DNA of 64,000 bases, from assembly GCF_008017835.1 (NCBI RefSeq), contig NZ_VRLT01000025.1:1-64000 (forward strand), given 5' to 3'. Of this stretch, positions 33,994 through 43,513 are shown one piece after another. Numbering within the stretch: the first letter of the stretch is position 1; the number at the start of each line of letters is the position of its first letter. Made by a program: the position numbers and the translations under genes. The notes beneath the pieces are model-generated. The model had not been told where the DNA came from. It worked only from the letters and a program-made list of their open reading frames with translations, and made no database searches. This DNA comes from Mesonia sp. HuA40. GTDB taxonomy: Bacteria > Bacteroidota > Bacteroidia > Flavobacteriales > Flavobacteriaceae.

Positions 33994-35204
33994 TCGATTT
34001 GTGCTTCGATTTGTTTGATGAAATTCATACGTCGCTGCACCAATTCTTTAGTACCCGCTTTTGGCCAGGCTCCCAATTGCACCACTACCAAGTTTTTACT
34101 CGGATTCAAATAAAGAAACTGACCAAAAATTCCGGCGGCTGCATAGGCACTATGCGTGATACGCCACCATAAATAACCATAACCACTCCCATCTGCTTGG
34201 GTTTGGTACAGGGCTTTACTCGCATTTTGGCGGTATACATCGGCTAGTAAGCCGGTGCTTTTTCTTTCTTCTTGCATCATAACAAGACCCAAACGCGCAA
34301 AATCACGCAAGCTTGCCGATAGCCCACTGCCCCCTATATTTAAACCGCTACACTCGTCGGTAAGCCAAAAGGCACAATCTTGCATGCCGTATTTTTGCCA
34401 AATGTGTTCAGCAAGATAGCTCGCCAAACTTTGTCCCGTGGCTTTTTGTAAAACAATACCCAGCAAATCGGTTTCACCCGTATTATAATTCCATACCTCC
34501 CCAGGTTCATGCACTTTCTTTAATTGCTTCATATAGCTTAATATATGGGCTTCCCTACCTTGGCATTCGCCTTGGTACATACGGGCAACATCAGATTCGG
34601 GATCTTGGTAGTCTTCGTTCCAAGCTATGCCCGAAGTCATGCTTACCAATTGCCGCAAACTTACCTCACCATAGTCATAACCCGCTAACTCTGGCACATA
34701 GGTTTTAAGCTTATCATCAAGATGTTGAATATCGCCTTGTTTTAGCGCCACGCCCAACAGCATAGAAGTAATTGATTTTGCCACCGAAAAGCTGGTCCAT
34801 ACTCCATCTGCTTTTAAAGGCGCAGCATAACGCTCTAATCGAATGTGGCCGTCTTGCCAAACCAATAAACCCGTAAGCTGGTTGTCTTGCATATAACGTC
34901 TTATCGCTTGCTGTTGCTTTTCTTCTTGAAACCATTCATCGGCTTTGGTAAGTGATTTCGCTTCCGCGGAAGCGGGTACAGCTATACTAGGAAACAATCG
35001 ATGCATTTTTCCAAAGCGGTTTAACTTTTCTTCATTGTTCCAGAACAACAAACTCTCTAGTTTTTGGCCCATGGTTTTGCCAGGAATCTGATTGCGATCT
35101 ATAGACAAGTCTTGGGACGCCACATCCTCACAATGCTGTGCACAAATGGGAGAAACCCATAATAATAAAATCAGGCTTAAAGCCGAAAGCGGTAAATTAC
35201 GCAT
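33990..35204 (-). CDS. Serine hydrolase, beta-lactamase/penicillin-binding family
   Basis: Protein of 404 residues with a signal peptide (LSLILLLWVSPICAQ). The class C-like active site is present: SxxK as SFSVAKSI, the second motif YNTGE (Tyr-x-Asn type), and AGIFGQFLYLNP near the C-terminus in place of KTG. It resembles 6-aminohexanoate-dimer hydrolase and esterase EstB-type proteins, so an amidase/esterase role in the periplasm is more likely than drug resistance. It converges on the SigZ-like gene with a four-base overlap. Confidence 0.85.
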   Translation of the reverse strand: MRNLPLSALSLILLLWVSPICAQHCEDVASQDLSIDRNQIPGKTMGQKLESLLFWNNEEKLNRFGKMHRLFPSIAVPASAEAKSLTKADEWFQEEKQQQAIRRYMQDNQLTGLLVWQDGHIRLERYAAPLKADGVWTSFSVAKSITSMLLGVALKQGDIQHLDDKLKTYVPELAGYDYGEVSLRQLVSMTSGIAWNEDYQDPESDVARMYQGECQGREAHILSYMKQLKKVHEPGEVWNYNTGETDLLGIVLQKATGQSLASYLAEHIWQKYGMQDCAFWLTDECSGLNIGGSGLSASLRDFARLGLVMMQEERKSTGLLADVYRQNASKALYQTQADGSGYGYLWWRITHSAYAAAGIFGQFLYLNPSKNLVVVQLGAWPKAGTKELVQRRMNFIKQIEAQID

Positions 35205-35350
35205 CTTTTTTTTTTGACAAAGATAATCTACTTAGGGCAGAGCCACCTCTAGAGCACTTATAATTTCTATTTTTTAGAACTGGTTGTAGATGAAATATTA
35301 GTTTAAGCGGTAGTCTAATTAACTAAAAATGCATAACTTGGAGCTGGTTT

Positions 35351-36169
35351 ATGAAAAAGTCAAAACTTAGCCGAAGAAAATTCATTAGGGGTTCTCTTTT
35401 AGCACTTGCGGGCGTCTTGTTAGGGGATATGTATTGGTTTGAACGCTATATTCTCGATTGGAGTGTTCACATGCTGCCTAGCGCATCAAAACACCCTATT
35501 CGCGTGTTGCAAATCAGCGATTTACATATGCGGCAACTCAGTCGCCGTCAACGTAAAATAGCTGAAAAAATTAATACGCAATCCTTCGACTTATTGGTGC
35601 TCACGGGCGACGTTATCGATGAGCAAAAAGGCTTAACCGCCTTAGAAGAATTTCTAGCTTTACTACCCAAAAGCTTACCTAAAGTAGCGATTCTAGGTAA
35701 TTGGGAATACTGGGGAAAAGTGAATTTAAGTCAGCTTAAAAATTTATATACTAGCTACGGTGTGCAATTGTTAATCAATTCGCACACTCAATTTACCCTT
35801 AAAGGACGCCGCATTGGTATTTTGGGTGTAGACGATTTGGTGGCCGGTTCGCCAGATTGGACCAAAACCACACAAGACTACGTTCGGCAAGAGGTTAACT
35901 TGCTTTTATGTCACTGCCCAGCTTTTCGCGATCAAGTAATGGCACAGCCACCCAATTTTACTTTGCACGCATTGCTAGCCGGTCATACCCATGGGGGGCA
36001 ATTGAACTTTTTTGGGTGGATCCCCTTTAAACCTAGAGGAAGCGGTAAGTATTTAAGCGGTTGGTATAGCCAAGGCGGTTACCCTATGTATGTTTCGAAA
36101 GGAATTGGCACCAGCATCTTACCCCTGCGGTTTGGCGCTCGAGCCGAAGTAGTAGAATTGCAGGTTTAA
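35351..36169 (+). CDS. YaeI-like metallophosphoesterase
   Basis: Protein of 272 residues. The N-terminus has a twin-arginine-like start LSRRKFIRGSLLALAGVLLG. The metallophosphatase motifs are all there: ISDLHMR (Asp, His), LTGDVID, LGNWEYW (Asn, with Trp replacing the usual His), LLCHCPAF, and AGHTHGGQ. Related YaeI/LpxH-like enzymes hydrolyse phosphoesters with two metal ions. Localisation is probably periplasmic or membrane-facing. The Trp in the GNHE-type motif is an odd feature; it is common in YaeI-type proteins. Confidence 0.85.
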   Translation: MKKSKLSRRKFIRGSLLALAGVLLGDMYWFERYILDWSVHMLPSASKHPIRVLQISDLHMRQLSRRQRKIAEKINTQSFDLLVLTGDVIDEQKGLTALEEFLALLPKSLPKVAILGNWEYWGKVNLSQLKNLYTSYGVQLLINSHTQFTLKGRRIGILGVDDLVAGSPDWTKTTQDYVRQEVNLLLCHCPAFRDQVMAQPPNFTLHALLAGHTHGGQLNFFGWIPFKPRGSGKYLSGWYSQGGYPMYVSKGIGTSILPLRFGARAEVVELQV

Positions 36170-36311
36170 AAAGAATGATTTACATTGAGGTGCGCAACCA
36201 GAAAACCAGCGGAAGATTATGCCCACAGCAAATGAAAGAAAAAGTACTGGTAAGAGCTTTCTGGGAAGATTTATTTGATTTTGAGGCTTTGCTATCGGTA
36301 AGTATAGCCAT

Positions 36312-36343
36312 AAAAAAACCCCCAAATTATTTGGGGGTTTCTT
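36312..36343 (-). terminator. Terminator of the cold-shock gene
   Basis: AAACCCCCAAA pairs with TTTGGGGGTTT. The minus-strand side ends in a T7 run, so it stops the csp transcript. The plus-strand side has a weaker T-run and may also serve the metallophosphoesterase. Confidence 0.85.
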
Positions 36344-36408
36344 GTACTTGAAGCTTTGTGAAGTACTTCTTACAATTGCTGTAAAAAGCACTTAACTTAT
36401 AAGCGGAA

Positions 36409-36603
36409 TTAGTCGATTACCTCAACGTTTACCGCGTTCAATCCTTTTCTACCGTTTTCGGTGTTGAATTGAACTTTGTCATCTTCTCTAATTTCATCGA
36501 TTAAACCTGTACTGTGAACAAAAATATCCTCACCTGTTTCGTTTGATTTAATGAATCCAAATCCTTTTGTGTTGTTAAAGAATTTTACTGTACCTTCTTG
36601 CAT
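36409..36603 (-). CDS. Cold-shock protein, CspA family
   Basis: Protein of 64 residues covering the whole cold-shock domain: GTVKFFNNTKGFGFIK (RNP1-type KGFGFI), EDIFVHSTGLI (RNP2-type DIFVH), and the final strands KVQFNTENGRKGLNAVNVE. It binds single-stranded RNA and DNA and acts as an RNA chaperone. The length is exact for the family. A roughly 215-base leader precedes it, as in other csp genes. Confidence 0.95.
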   Translation of the reverse strand: MQEGTVKFFNNTKGFGFIKSNETGEDIFVHSTGLIDEIREDDKVQFNTENGRKGLNAVNVEVID

Positions 36604-36852
36604 TTTACTAAATATTAATTTGTTATTATAAATACATCAGCAACCTATTTTTTCAAACTACCAGCTCATCAACTCTCAGAATGTTAAACATCCTTCAATT
36701 AGATAAAAAACAAATATTAAAAAGTAAAAAGGAAATAAAATCGATAAGAATGCGAGTTGAACTCGAAAAACAAATAATGATATAAACTACTACTTAGAAT
36801 TTGAAGTGGTTTCTAATGTGATGCAAACATACCATCTTTATTTCCAACACAA
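36604..36852 (-). promoter_or_regulatory. Bacteroidota promoter and long 5' leader of the cold-shock gene
   Basis: On the minus strand TTG (36850-36852) is followed by 18 bases and TATGTTTG (36824-36831), which matches the -33/-7 consensus TTG-N17-20-TAnnTTTG. This puts the start of transcription near 36817 and gives a leader of about 215 bases. Long structured leaders regulate csp translation by temperature in other bacteria; a structure here is only inferred. Confidence 0.7.
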
Positions 36853-36992
36853 GCTTTTAATATGTTAAAGTTTTAAAAATATAAAATAAGATGCCTATAG
36901 CATTCCTAACAAGCTGTTAATATACAAGGCTTTGGCGGATTTACTGCCGATTATTATTTAAGTTTGTATTTCAACCCACTAAAGTCCAACCT
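36853..36992. other. Intergenic stretch upstream of the sugar dehydrogenase
   Basis: AT-rich DNA between the csp promoter and the PQQ-type dehydrogenase. It must hold the promoter of the plus-strand pair, but no firm TAnnTTTG with -33 element was identified. TAAGTTTG (36959-36966) near its end matches the -7 element and lies about 27 bases ahead of the start at 36993. Confidence 0.45.
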
Positions 36993-38231
36993 ATGAAAAT
37001 GTTTTTTGCCTTGGCCCTTTCCGCTTTAAGTTTATTGGCCTGTAAACCAAAGAACCCACAAGCTACACCCACTGCTGCTGCACAAGACAGTTTAACACAT
37101 AAAAACACCCCTCCTAAACCCGACAATGCGCATTATGCGCCGGCTTTTGAAGGCCAAACCCGCGCACCACAAGTGCAGACCCAAACCAATTATGAGGTGA
37201 TTTTACGCAGCGATAAGTTGCAAGAGCCTTGGGGTATCACGCCCATGCCCGATGGTAACTTACTGCTTACCGAAAATAAAGGTTTTATGCGCTTGCTAAA
37301 TCCGGAAACAGGTGAAATACTTCAAGATATTAAAGGATTTCCCGACGTAGATGATCGCGGTCAAGGCGGAATGCTGGGCCTGTGTCTTTCTCCCGAATTT
37401 GAACAAGACCGTATGGTTTTCTGGACCTTTACCGAGCGGGTAGCCGATGGTAATCATACGGCTGTGGCAAAAGGAAAGCTGCCTCAAGGCGCCGATAAAA
37501 TAGAACAAGTACAAGTTATTTACCGTGCCAGTCCTACCTACGATGGGCGTTTGCATTATGGCGGACGGATACTATTTGACGATGAAGGAAATTTATTGGT
37601 GAGCATCGGCGAACGCTCCGATAAGCAAACCCGAGTAAAAGCTCAGGATTTAGGCACTTCATTCGGAAAAATAATTCGCATTACAAGAGATGGACAAGCA
37701 GTAGCTACCAATCCGTTTATGGATCAACCTGGGGCTTTACCCGAAATTTACAGCTACGGGCACCGCAATCCGCAAGGCTTAGCCATACATCCTGAGACTC
37801 GAGCGCTGTGGAGCAATGAATTTGGACCCCGTGGTGGTGATGAACTCAATCTTATTGAGCCCGGAAAGAACTACGGTTGGCCCGTTATTACCTACGGGGT
37901 AGAATACAGTGGTGCCGAAATTGGCGATCCGCCGATACAACAAAAAGAAGGCATGGAGCAACCGGTATATTACTGGGATCCTGTACTCTCTCCTAGTGGC
38001 ATGAGCTTTTATTCTGGCGATGCAATTCCTGAGTGGCAAAACAACCTTTTTCTGGCCGGATTAAGCAGCCAACACATTGCGCGTTTGGTAATTGAAGACA
38101 ATCGTGTGGTGGGCGAAGAACGTCTGTTAGCCGATAAAGGCGAACGATTTAGAGCGATTACCGAAACTAGGGATGGTAAATTATACGCAATAAGTCAAAG
38201 CGGAAAGTTATTTGTTATTCAAAAGAAATAA
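36993..38231 (+). CDS. PQQ-dependent aldose sugar dehydrogenase, lipoprotein
   Basis: Protein of 412 residues with a lipoprotein signal (LALSALSLLACKPK). The six-bladed beta-propeller of soluble glucose/aldose sugar dehydrogenase is visible: EPWGITPMPDGNLLLTE, QGGMLGLCLSPEF, HYGGRILFDDEGNLLVSIGE, YSYGHRNPQGLAIHPE, WSNEFGPRGGDELNLI, and GKNYGWPVITYGVEY. The His in LHYGGR and the Arg-Asn-Pro-Gln loop fit the PQQ site. It oxidises aldose sugars at the outside of the cell, passing electrons to an acceptor. The TonB-dependent receptor begins three bases later. Confidence 0.92.
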   Translation: MKMFFALALSALSLLACKPKNPQATPTAAAQDSLTHKNTPPKPDNAHYAPAFEGQTRAPQVQTQTNYEVILRSDKLQEPWGITPMPDGNLLLTENKGFMRLLNPETGEILQDIKGFPDVDDRGQGGMLGLCLSPEFEQDRMVFWTFTERVADGNHTAVAKGKLPQGADKIEQVQVIYRASPTYDGRLHYGGRILFDDEGNLLVSIGERSDKQTRVKAQDLGTSFGKIIRITRDGQAVATNPFMDQPGALPEIYSYGHRNPQGLAIHPETRALWSNEFGPRGGDELNLIEPGKNYGWPVITYGVEYSGAEIGDPPIQQKEGMEQPVYYWDPVLSPSGMSFYSGDAIPEWQNNLFLAGLSSQHIARLVIEDNRVVGEERLLADKGERFRAITETRDGKLYAISQSGKLFVIQKK

Positions 38232-38234
38232 ATC

Positions 38235-40379
38235 TTGTATACTGTCTTTTCTAATCCGTTAGTAAAGCGTCTAGCAAGCTATTTTACTTCTCGTTCTGTA
38301 CCATCGATACAACTTTTCGTGCTTCTGGGCGGATTAAGCGTTTTAGGATTGGGGAGCGCGAGCGCCCAAAATCAAGACAGTACCGCCGTTGATGCTCTTA
38401 ATAGCGTGCATATTATTGCACATAACCCACAACAGCCGCTGAAGCAGTTAAATGCGACGGCACAGGTCGTTGGTCAGCCTCAGCTTTCGGCTACTTATAC
38501 TGGTAGTTTGGTACCCGCCTTGAACCAAGTGGCCGGTTTGCGTATGGAAGAGCGTTCACCGGGCAGTTATCGCATCGCTTTACGCGGAAATTTAATCCGT
38601 TCGCCTTTTGGAGTGCGTAATTTACAGGTTTATCTTGGTGATTTTCCGCTTACCGATGCCAGTGGAAACACCTATATCAATTTAATTGACCCTGCGGCAC
38701 TCGCTCAAGTGCAAGTATTAAAAGGTCCTAATGCCTCTTTATATGGAGCCAATTCTGGTGGGGTGATTCGTCTTGAACCCAAAGGCTTTAAGGTTCGTGA
38801 AAACAAACAACAATTAAGTTTGGGTGGTGGAGCATATGGCTTGTTTCGAGAGCGCTTTAGTCTGCAAAGAAGTTATAAGCGGTATTCTTTTTCTATCGAT
38901 CAAATGTATCAACAATCAGACGGTTACCGTGACCATAGTGCGCTAAGTAAAAAAAGTTTACAAACCGCCCACCGCTACCAATATGCGGCGCATAGTGAGT
39001 TGCGTTTCTTGCTTTTGTACACCGACTTGCATTATGAAACGCCCGGAGGCTTAACCTCAGAGCAACTAGAGGAACAACCGCGTATGGCCCGACCCGCATC
39101 GAGCCGATTTCCATCAGCCGAAACTCAGGAAGCCGGCATTCAAAACCGAAGTCTGCTTGGCGGTATAACCCATCAGATTACCATCAGTAAACATTGGCAA
39201 CATCAAGTCAGTTTATTTGGTTCTTCTACCGATTTTAAAAATCCGTTTATTACCAATTATGAATTCCGTAAAGAAGAAAATATCGGCTTGCGCACTTATC
39301 TTTCTTACCAAAATCAAATCGCTACTACTTGGCATTTTGAGGCACAGCTAGGTTACGAAGGGCAAAAAGGTTGTTATGCGCTTGAAAATTTTGACAACAA
39401 CCAAGGAGAACCACAAAGACTACAAGCACAAGATGATCTAACCAACAGCAGGCAAAACTATTTTTTACGTACACAAATCGGCTGGAAAGAAAAACTCAGC
39501 CTAGAAACATCTTTGGGTTACCATAATTTTACCTTGGGCTACACCACCCATTTTCCTACTAGCGCTCGTGCCCGAGGCGAAGTAAAATATGATGCTATTT
39601 GGATGCCCAGGATAGCGGGTCGTTTTTCCTTTAATCGGCAATGGAGTATGCGTGCGTCGGTGGCCAAAGGATTTTCTGCACCCACACTGGCCGAAGTTCG
39701 TTCTTCTACCAATCAAATCAACACCGATCTAAAGGCCGAAGAAGGTGTAAATTATGAGATAGGTTTTAGGTTTCAACACCCCAAACAATGGTTGGTGCTA
39801 GACCTAAGCGCCTACACCTACCCTATTCAATCGGGAATTGTAAGGCAGCTCAATGCCGCTGGAAATGAGTATTTTGTCAATGCAGGCGAATTAAAGCAAA
39901 ACGGAATTGAATTAACGGGTGAGTTTAGGCTCTTGCCAAAAGACAGCTCTCGGTTATTGCATAATTTGCAGTGGCATACGGCACTTACTTATAATCAACA
40001 TGAATTTGAGCGCTACATCGTTAAAGAAAACAATTATAGCGGTAATTCCGTAACTTCTGTACCCGACTGGATGCTGGCCAATAGCTTAAATTTAGCGATA
40101 GGAAAACCTTGGAGTATGGCGCTTAACCATAGATACACTTCGAGCATCCCGTTAAACGATGCCAATACCGTTTTTAGCGAGGCCTTTCATTTGGTTCAAT
40201 TACAACTCAATTGGCAACAAAGCTTAGGAGTCTTAAACAGTATTCGCTTATTTGCAGGGGTAGATAATCTTTTAAATGAGCGCTACAGTCTAGGGAACGA
40301 CATCAATGCTTTTGGAAAACGCTATTTCAATCCGGCCCCCGAGCGCAACTTCTATGCAGGGCTACATTGGAGGTTTTAA
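38235..40379 (+). CDS. TonB-dependent receptor
   Basis: Protein of 714 residues beginning at a TTG codon, because no ATG occurs before residue 100 and TTG is three bases after the previous stop. Signal peptide (FVLLGGLSVLGLGSASAQ), plug domain (LVPALNQVAGLRMEERSPGS, IALRGNLIRSPFGVRN, VLKGPNASLYGANSGGVIRL), then a 22-strand barrel ending in NFYAGLHWRF. It imports a bulky ligand through the outer membrane with TonB. The tight coupling to a PQQ enzyme makes PQQ or a sugar product plausible ligands. No SusD-like partner, so it is not a classic glycan utilisation pair. Confidence 0.88.
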   Translation: MYTVFSNPLVKRLASYFTSRSVPSIQLFVLLGGLSVLGLGSASAQNQDSTAVDALNSVHIIAHNPQQPLKQLNATAQVVGQPQLSATYTGSLVPALNQVAGLRMEERSPGSYRIALRGNLIRSPFGVRNLQVYLGDFPLTDASGNTYINLIDPAALAQVQVLKGPNASLYGANSGGVIRLEPKGFKVRENKQQLSLGGGAYGLFRERFSLQRSYKRYSFSIDQMYQQSDGYRDHSALSKKSLQTAHRYQYAAHSELRFLLLYTDLHYETPGGLTSEQLEEQPRMARPASSRFPSAETQEAGIQNRSLLGGITHQITISKHWQHQVSLFGSSTDFKNPFITNYEFRKEENIGLRTYLSYQNQIATTWHFEAQLGYEGQKGCYALENFDNNQGEPQRLQAQDDLTNSRQNYFLRTQIGWKEKLSLETSLGYHNFTLGYTTHFPTSARARGEVKYDAIWMPRIAGRFSFNRQWSMRASVAKGFSAPTLAEVRSSTNQINTDLKAEEGVNYEIGFRFQHPKQWLVLDLSAYTYPIQSGIVRQLNAAGNEYFVNAGELKQNGIELTGEFRLLPKDSSRLLHNLQWHTALTYNQHEFERYIVKENNYSGNSVTSVPDWMLANSLNLAIGKPWSMALNHRYTSSIPLNDANTVFSEAFHLVQLQLNWQQSLGVLNSIRLFAGVDNLLNERYSLGNDINAFGKRYFNPAPERNFYAGLHWRF

Positions 40380-40531
40380 GGCAACCCAGTGAGCAAAAAC
40401 TACTACATTTAGCAAAATTAACTTTGACAAATTAAGGCACTTTAACAAGGTGTTAAGCCTATCTATAGCACAATGGTTTTATAGAACAAGGCAATTATTG
40501 TAAATTGCACCGCAAAGAACAGCAACACAAA

Positions 40532-42433
40532 ATGGAGCAAAAAAATATACAACAACAATTAAAACACATACTAGCCCATACACCCACAGATTGGTTAAAA
40601 TTAACTACGCATCGGCTAGATATTTATCAAGAAGATCAGGCTAAGATACAATTTTTGCAAGCCTTTGAAGAATTAATGAACTCAGAAATTAGCGGAGCAG
40701 CATTTACCGAAAGGCTGGCGCAATTGCCAACGGCTTATGATTACATTCGCTTGGGGCATCCGTTGTCTAGTGTATTGGAGTGGAGTTTGGCTCAATTACA
40801 AGGATTATCGGCAGATCGAGTGATTTGTTTTCAATCTTTAAGTATGCCGCTTTTAGCCATAGCCCGCACCAACAGTTTGGCCGGTAAAGTTACCCAAATC
40901 GCTTATAGCGGAGCCTTACCCGCCGCACTAGATCAAGACTTAATACAAAAAGTTTATAGTTACCAAATAGAGTGGTTGCCGGTAAAAGACCCCAGCCAAA
41001 TTCAAGACACCCCTGGTTATCAAGCATCAGCAAGTTTGGTTTATGTTGAAAGCAATTTTGATTGGACGGCACAACAGTCGGTTTTAACCGCTACTGATAG
41101 CCCGATAGATTACCTAGTAGGATTAGATGCCGCACTAGGTAGCGTTCTATATATTGGTCCTAATCAAGAAGAGTCGAGCATAGCGGCAATACAGCATGTT
41201 AGAAGGCGCGAAACTGTAGCCATTACTCCGTTAAACGCTTACCGCGGATTACAACGATTGGCAAATGAACCTTTAGAACAACCCGAAAATCACCAAGCTT
41301 CTAATCAAAAAGAGGTAGCCGATAACATTCGGTCGATAACGGGTACAAATGGAGAAGTTCTGGTTGCCTCATCTGGATTATCGATGCAATACGCCATTAT
41401 GATGGGATTGGTGGATTATGCTCAAGAACAACATCCGGGCAAACCGATAAAATTTATTGTACCTCCAAATTGCTATGGCGGCACCAATGATCAAGCGCGC
41501 AGGTTAGTCCAAAGTTTAGATCAGGTTAGTATTGTAGATTTACCCGTTGATCGAGATAATGACATGGTAAGCAGTGTAGAGCAGGTTTTGAGTCAACTAG
41601 CGAAAGAAGACGCAGTACCTTATATCATTGCCGAAATTCCTACCAACCCAAGAGTAGAAGTACCTAATTTAGAAGGTTTAGCCGCAGCTTTACGAAAATC
41701 TAGACAAACCCCAAGCGGTACGTCTGCCATCGCTCCCGTTTTTATATTGGACCAAACGTTTTGTCCCAATGTTCCCTTTTTAAGTCAGCAAAGCGATAAA
41801 AACAACAATAATATTCTAGCGGAAGGCTATGCTTTGGCTTATGCCAGCGGATCTAAATTCCCTAGCGGGGGAAAATGTACAGCCGGTTATTGTGTGGGTA
41901 ACCAGCAATCTCAAGCGATGATGAGTAAAATAGCCACGCATTTGACACTGTGCGACAATGAGGCTACCGCCAGACAGTATGCTAAGTTAGCCGAACAGCT
42001 ACCCAGTATGCTTGAGCGTATTGAGAAAGCTTATAAAAATACCCGTGCATTTGTTGCCTTTATTGAAAAAGAGTTTCCTGAAGCCAAAATTAATTTTGTT
42101 TCTGAAGATTTAGCGCAACGCGGATTTACCCCATCGGTATTTTCATTAGATCTGCCTACCAAAGGCGATACGCATCAAGAACGTGAAACCCATAAAAGAG
42201 CATTAAACCATAAGCTGATACAGATGATGATCACGCAAATTCCTGAGGAAAGCAAATATTGTGTGAGTTATGGGCAGTTGAAAGGTTGTTATTGGACTAT
42301 CCCAGCCACCTCAACCCAAGGAACTACCAAAGAAACCGATAAAGATTATATTGTACGCGTTTCCTTAGCTCCCGAATTGGACTTGGAACGCCACAAGTCG
42401 GTTTTTCGCGATTTTGTGCAAAAACATATTTAA
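40532..42433 (+). CDS. PLP-dependent transferase, Cys/Met metabolism type with N-terminal degenerate repeat
   Basis: Protein of about 633 residues from the ATG at 40532; 40505 (TTG) is the alternative. The C-terminal part from about 260 is a fold-type I PLP enzyme of the cystathionine gamma-synthase group: EVLVASSGLSMQYAIMMGL, PPNCYGGTNDQARR, IAEIPTNPRVEVPNLEGLAA, and the lysine site YASGSKFPSGGKCTAGY. The first 250 residues repeat the same theme weakly (YIRLGHPLSSVLEWSLAQLQ, ICFQSLSMPLLAIARTN), so this may be a degenerate copy. The exact reaction is unknown. It is followed by a strong terminator. Confidence 0.75.
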   Translation: MEQKNIQQQLKHILAHTPTDWLKLTTHRLDIYQEDQAKIQFLQAFEELMNSEISGAAFTERLAQLPTAYDYIRLGHPLSSVLEWSLAQLQGLSADRVICFQSLSMPLLAIARTNSLAGKVTQIAYSGALPAALDQDLIQKVYSYQIEWLPVKDPSQIQDTPGYQASASLVYVESNFDWTAQQSVLTATDSPIDYLVGLDAALGSVLYIGPNQEESSIAAIQHVRRRETVAITPLNAYRGLQRLANEPLEQPENHQASNQKEVADNIRSITGTNGEVLVASSGLSMQYAIMMGLVDYAQEQHPGKPIKFIVPPNCYGGTNDQARRLVQSLDQVSIVDLPVDRDNDMVSSVEQVLSQLAKEDAVPYIIAEIPTNPRVEVPNLEGLAAALRKSRQTPSGTSAIAPVFILDQTFCPNVPFLSQQSDKNNNNILAEGYALAYASGSKFPSGGKCTAGYCVGNQQSQAMMSKIATHLTLCDNEATARQYAKLAEQLPSMLERIEKAYKNTRAFVAFIEKEFPEAKINFVSEDLAQRGFTPSVFSLDLPTKGDTHQERETHKRALNHKLIQMMITQIPEESKYCVSYGQLKGCYWTIPATSTQGTTKETDKDYIVRVSLAPELDLERHKSVFRDFVQKHI

Positions 42434-42439
42434 AAAAAA

Positions 42440-42460
42440 GAGGCGAAAGCCTCTTTTTTT
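42440..42460 (+). terminator. Rho-independent terminator after the PLP enzyme
   Basis: GAGGC-GAAA-GCCTC stem with a tetraloop, then a T7 run, six bases past the stop codon. Confidence 0.92.
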
Positions 42461-42568
42461 AATCTCAAGCTTTAGCTTTTGTGTGGGTTACAATGCTATA
42501 CGCCAATCAAAATTTGATTACATTTGTAGTAAACAGGAAACTTTTATTAGGCCTTAGCAATAATTATC

Positions 42569-43357
42569 TTGAAAAAATCTTTTAAAGTTTTAGCCGCTAT
42601 TGGTTTTGTATCCAAAGGATTAATCTACGTTATTATCGGTGTCTTATCCCTGTTGGCAGCGCTAGAATTAGGCGGACAAAGCTCGGGTACCAATCAAGCT
42701 TTATCTTTTTTAAAACAACAAGCTTTTGGACGTACGCTTCTCTTTTTATTGGGCAGCGGTTTGGTGTGCTACTCGGTTTGGATGTTTATTCAAAGTATTT
42801 ATGATCCCGAACAAAAGGGCAAAGAACGCCAAGCAATACTACAGCGATTCGGATTATTTACTACTGGTCTAGTGTACACCGGAGTGGCCGCATTGGCCTT
42901 TTATCATTTATTCACTCAAGATTATACAGGAGATCAAAGCACTTCCTATGCGCAATTCATCGGTTCGACCACTCTGACTTACGGCTTTATCTTGGTTGGT
43001 ATAGTCTTAGCGGTGCAAGGCATAGTGCTCATTCGCGGTGCTTTTCGTGGCGGGCTACTCGATCAATTTAATTTAGAAGGTCAAAAACACTATAGGCTCA
43101 TCAGAGCGATAGGAAAATTTGGTTTTTATGCCCGTGCCTTTGTGGTTTTAATCATTGCCTATTTCTTTTTGCGTGCCGGCTTTTATTCGGGCAACCGAGA
43201 AATTAAAGGAATTCAAGATGCCTTTGCTTTTTTAGAACAAACTTCTTGGAGCCGTTTGTTAATGATTCTTACCGCAGTGGGGTTTATAGCCTACGGCGTA
43301 TTCTTTATATTTTTATCGAAATACAGGCGTTTTCAATCAGGACAAGTTAGCAATTAG
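42569..43357 (+). CDS. DUF1206 membrane protein
   Basis: Protein of 262 residues with six membrane helices in three similar pairs (near 9-30, 52-70, 92-108, 130-150, 176-197, 228-248). This is the DUF1206 pattern: FVSKGLIYVIIGVLSLLAA, FTTGLVYTGVAALAFYH, and FGFYARAFVVLIIAYFFLR, the same motif three times. The reading starts at TTG (42569), as the first ATG lies far inside. Function is unknown; relatives are predicted transport or stress proteins. Confidence 0.85.
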   Translation: MKKSFKVLAAIGFVSKGLIYVIIGVLSLLAALELGGQSSGTNQALSFLKQQAFGRTLLFLLGSGLVCYSVWMFIQSIYDPEQKGKERQAILQRFGLFTTGLVYTGVAALAFYHLFTQDYTGDQSTSYAQFIGSTTLTYGFILVGIVLAVQGIVLIRGAFRGGLLDQFNLEGQKHYRLIRAIGKFGFYARAFVVLIIAYFFLRAGFYSGNREIKGIQDAFAFLEQTSWSRLLMILTAVGFIAYGVFFIFLSKYRRFQSGQVSN

Positions 43358-43513
43358 CCAAGCATGAGGCAACCGCCCACGAGCTTTAGCAATAGTATGT
43401 TCGAATATATATTATGAAGTAGTGCAAGAAAAGCCTTGTATTTATTTTTTTGAAAAATACTAGCAATAGCGTATATTTAGTCATTGGCCAAAGGTAAAGA
43501 AATTTTGATTTTT

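Noticed and set aside
36175..36351. 58-codon plus-strand ORF between the metallophosphoesterase and csp
   Set aside because: It runs through the strong terminator hairpin at 36312-36343, and its peptide shows no recognisable motif.
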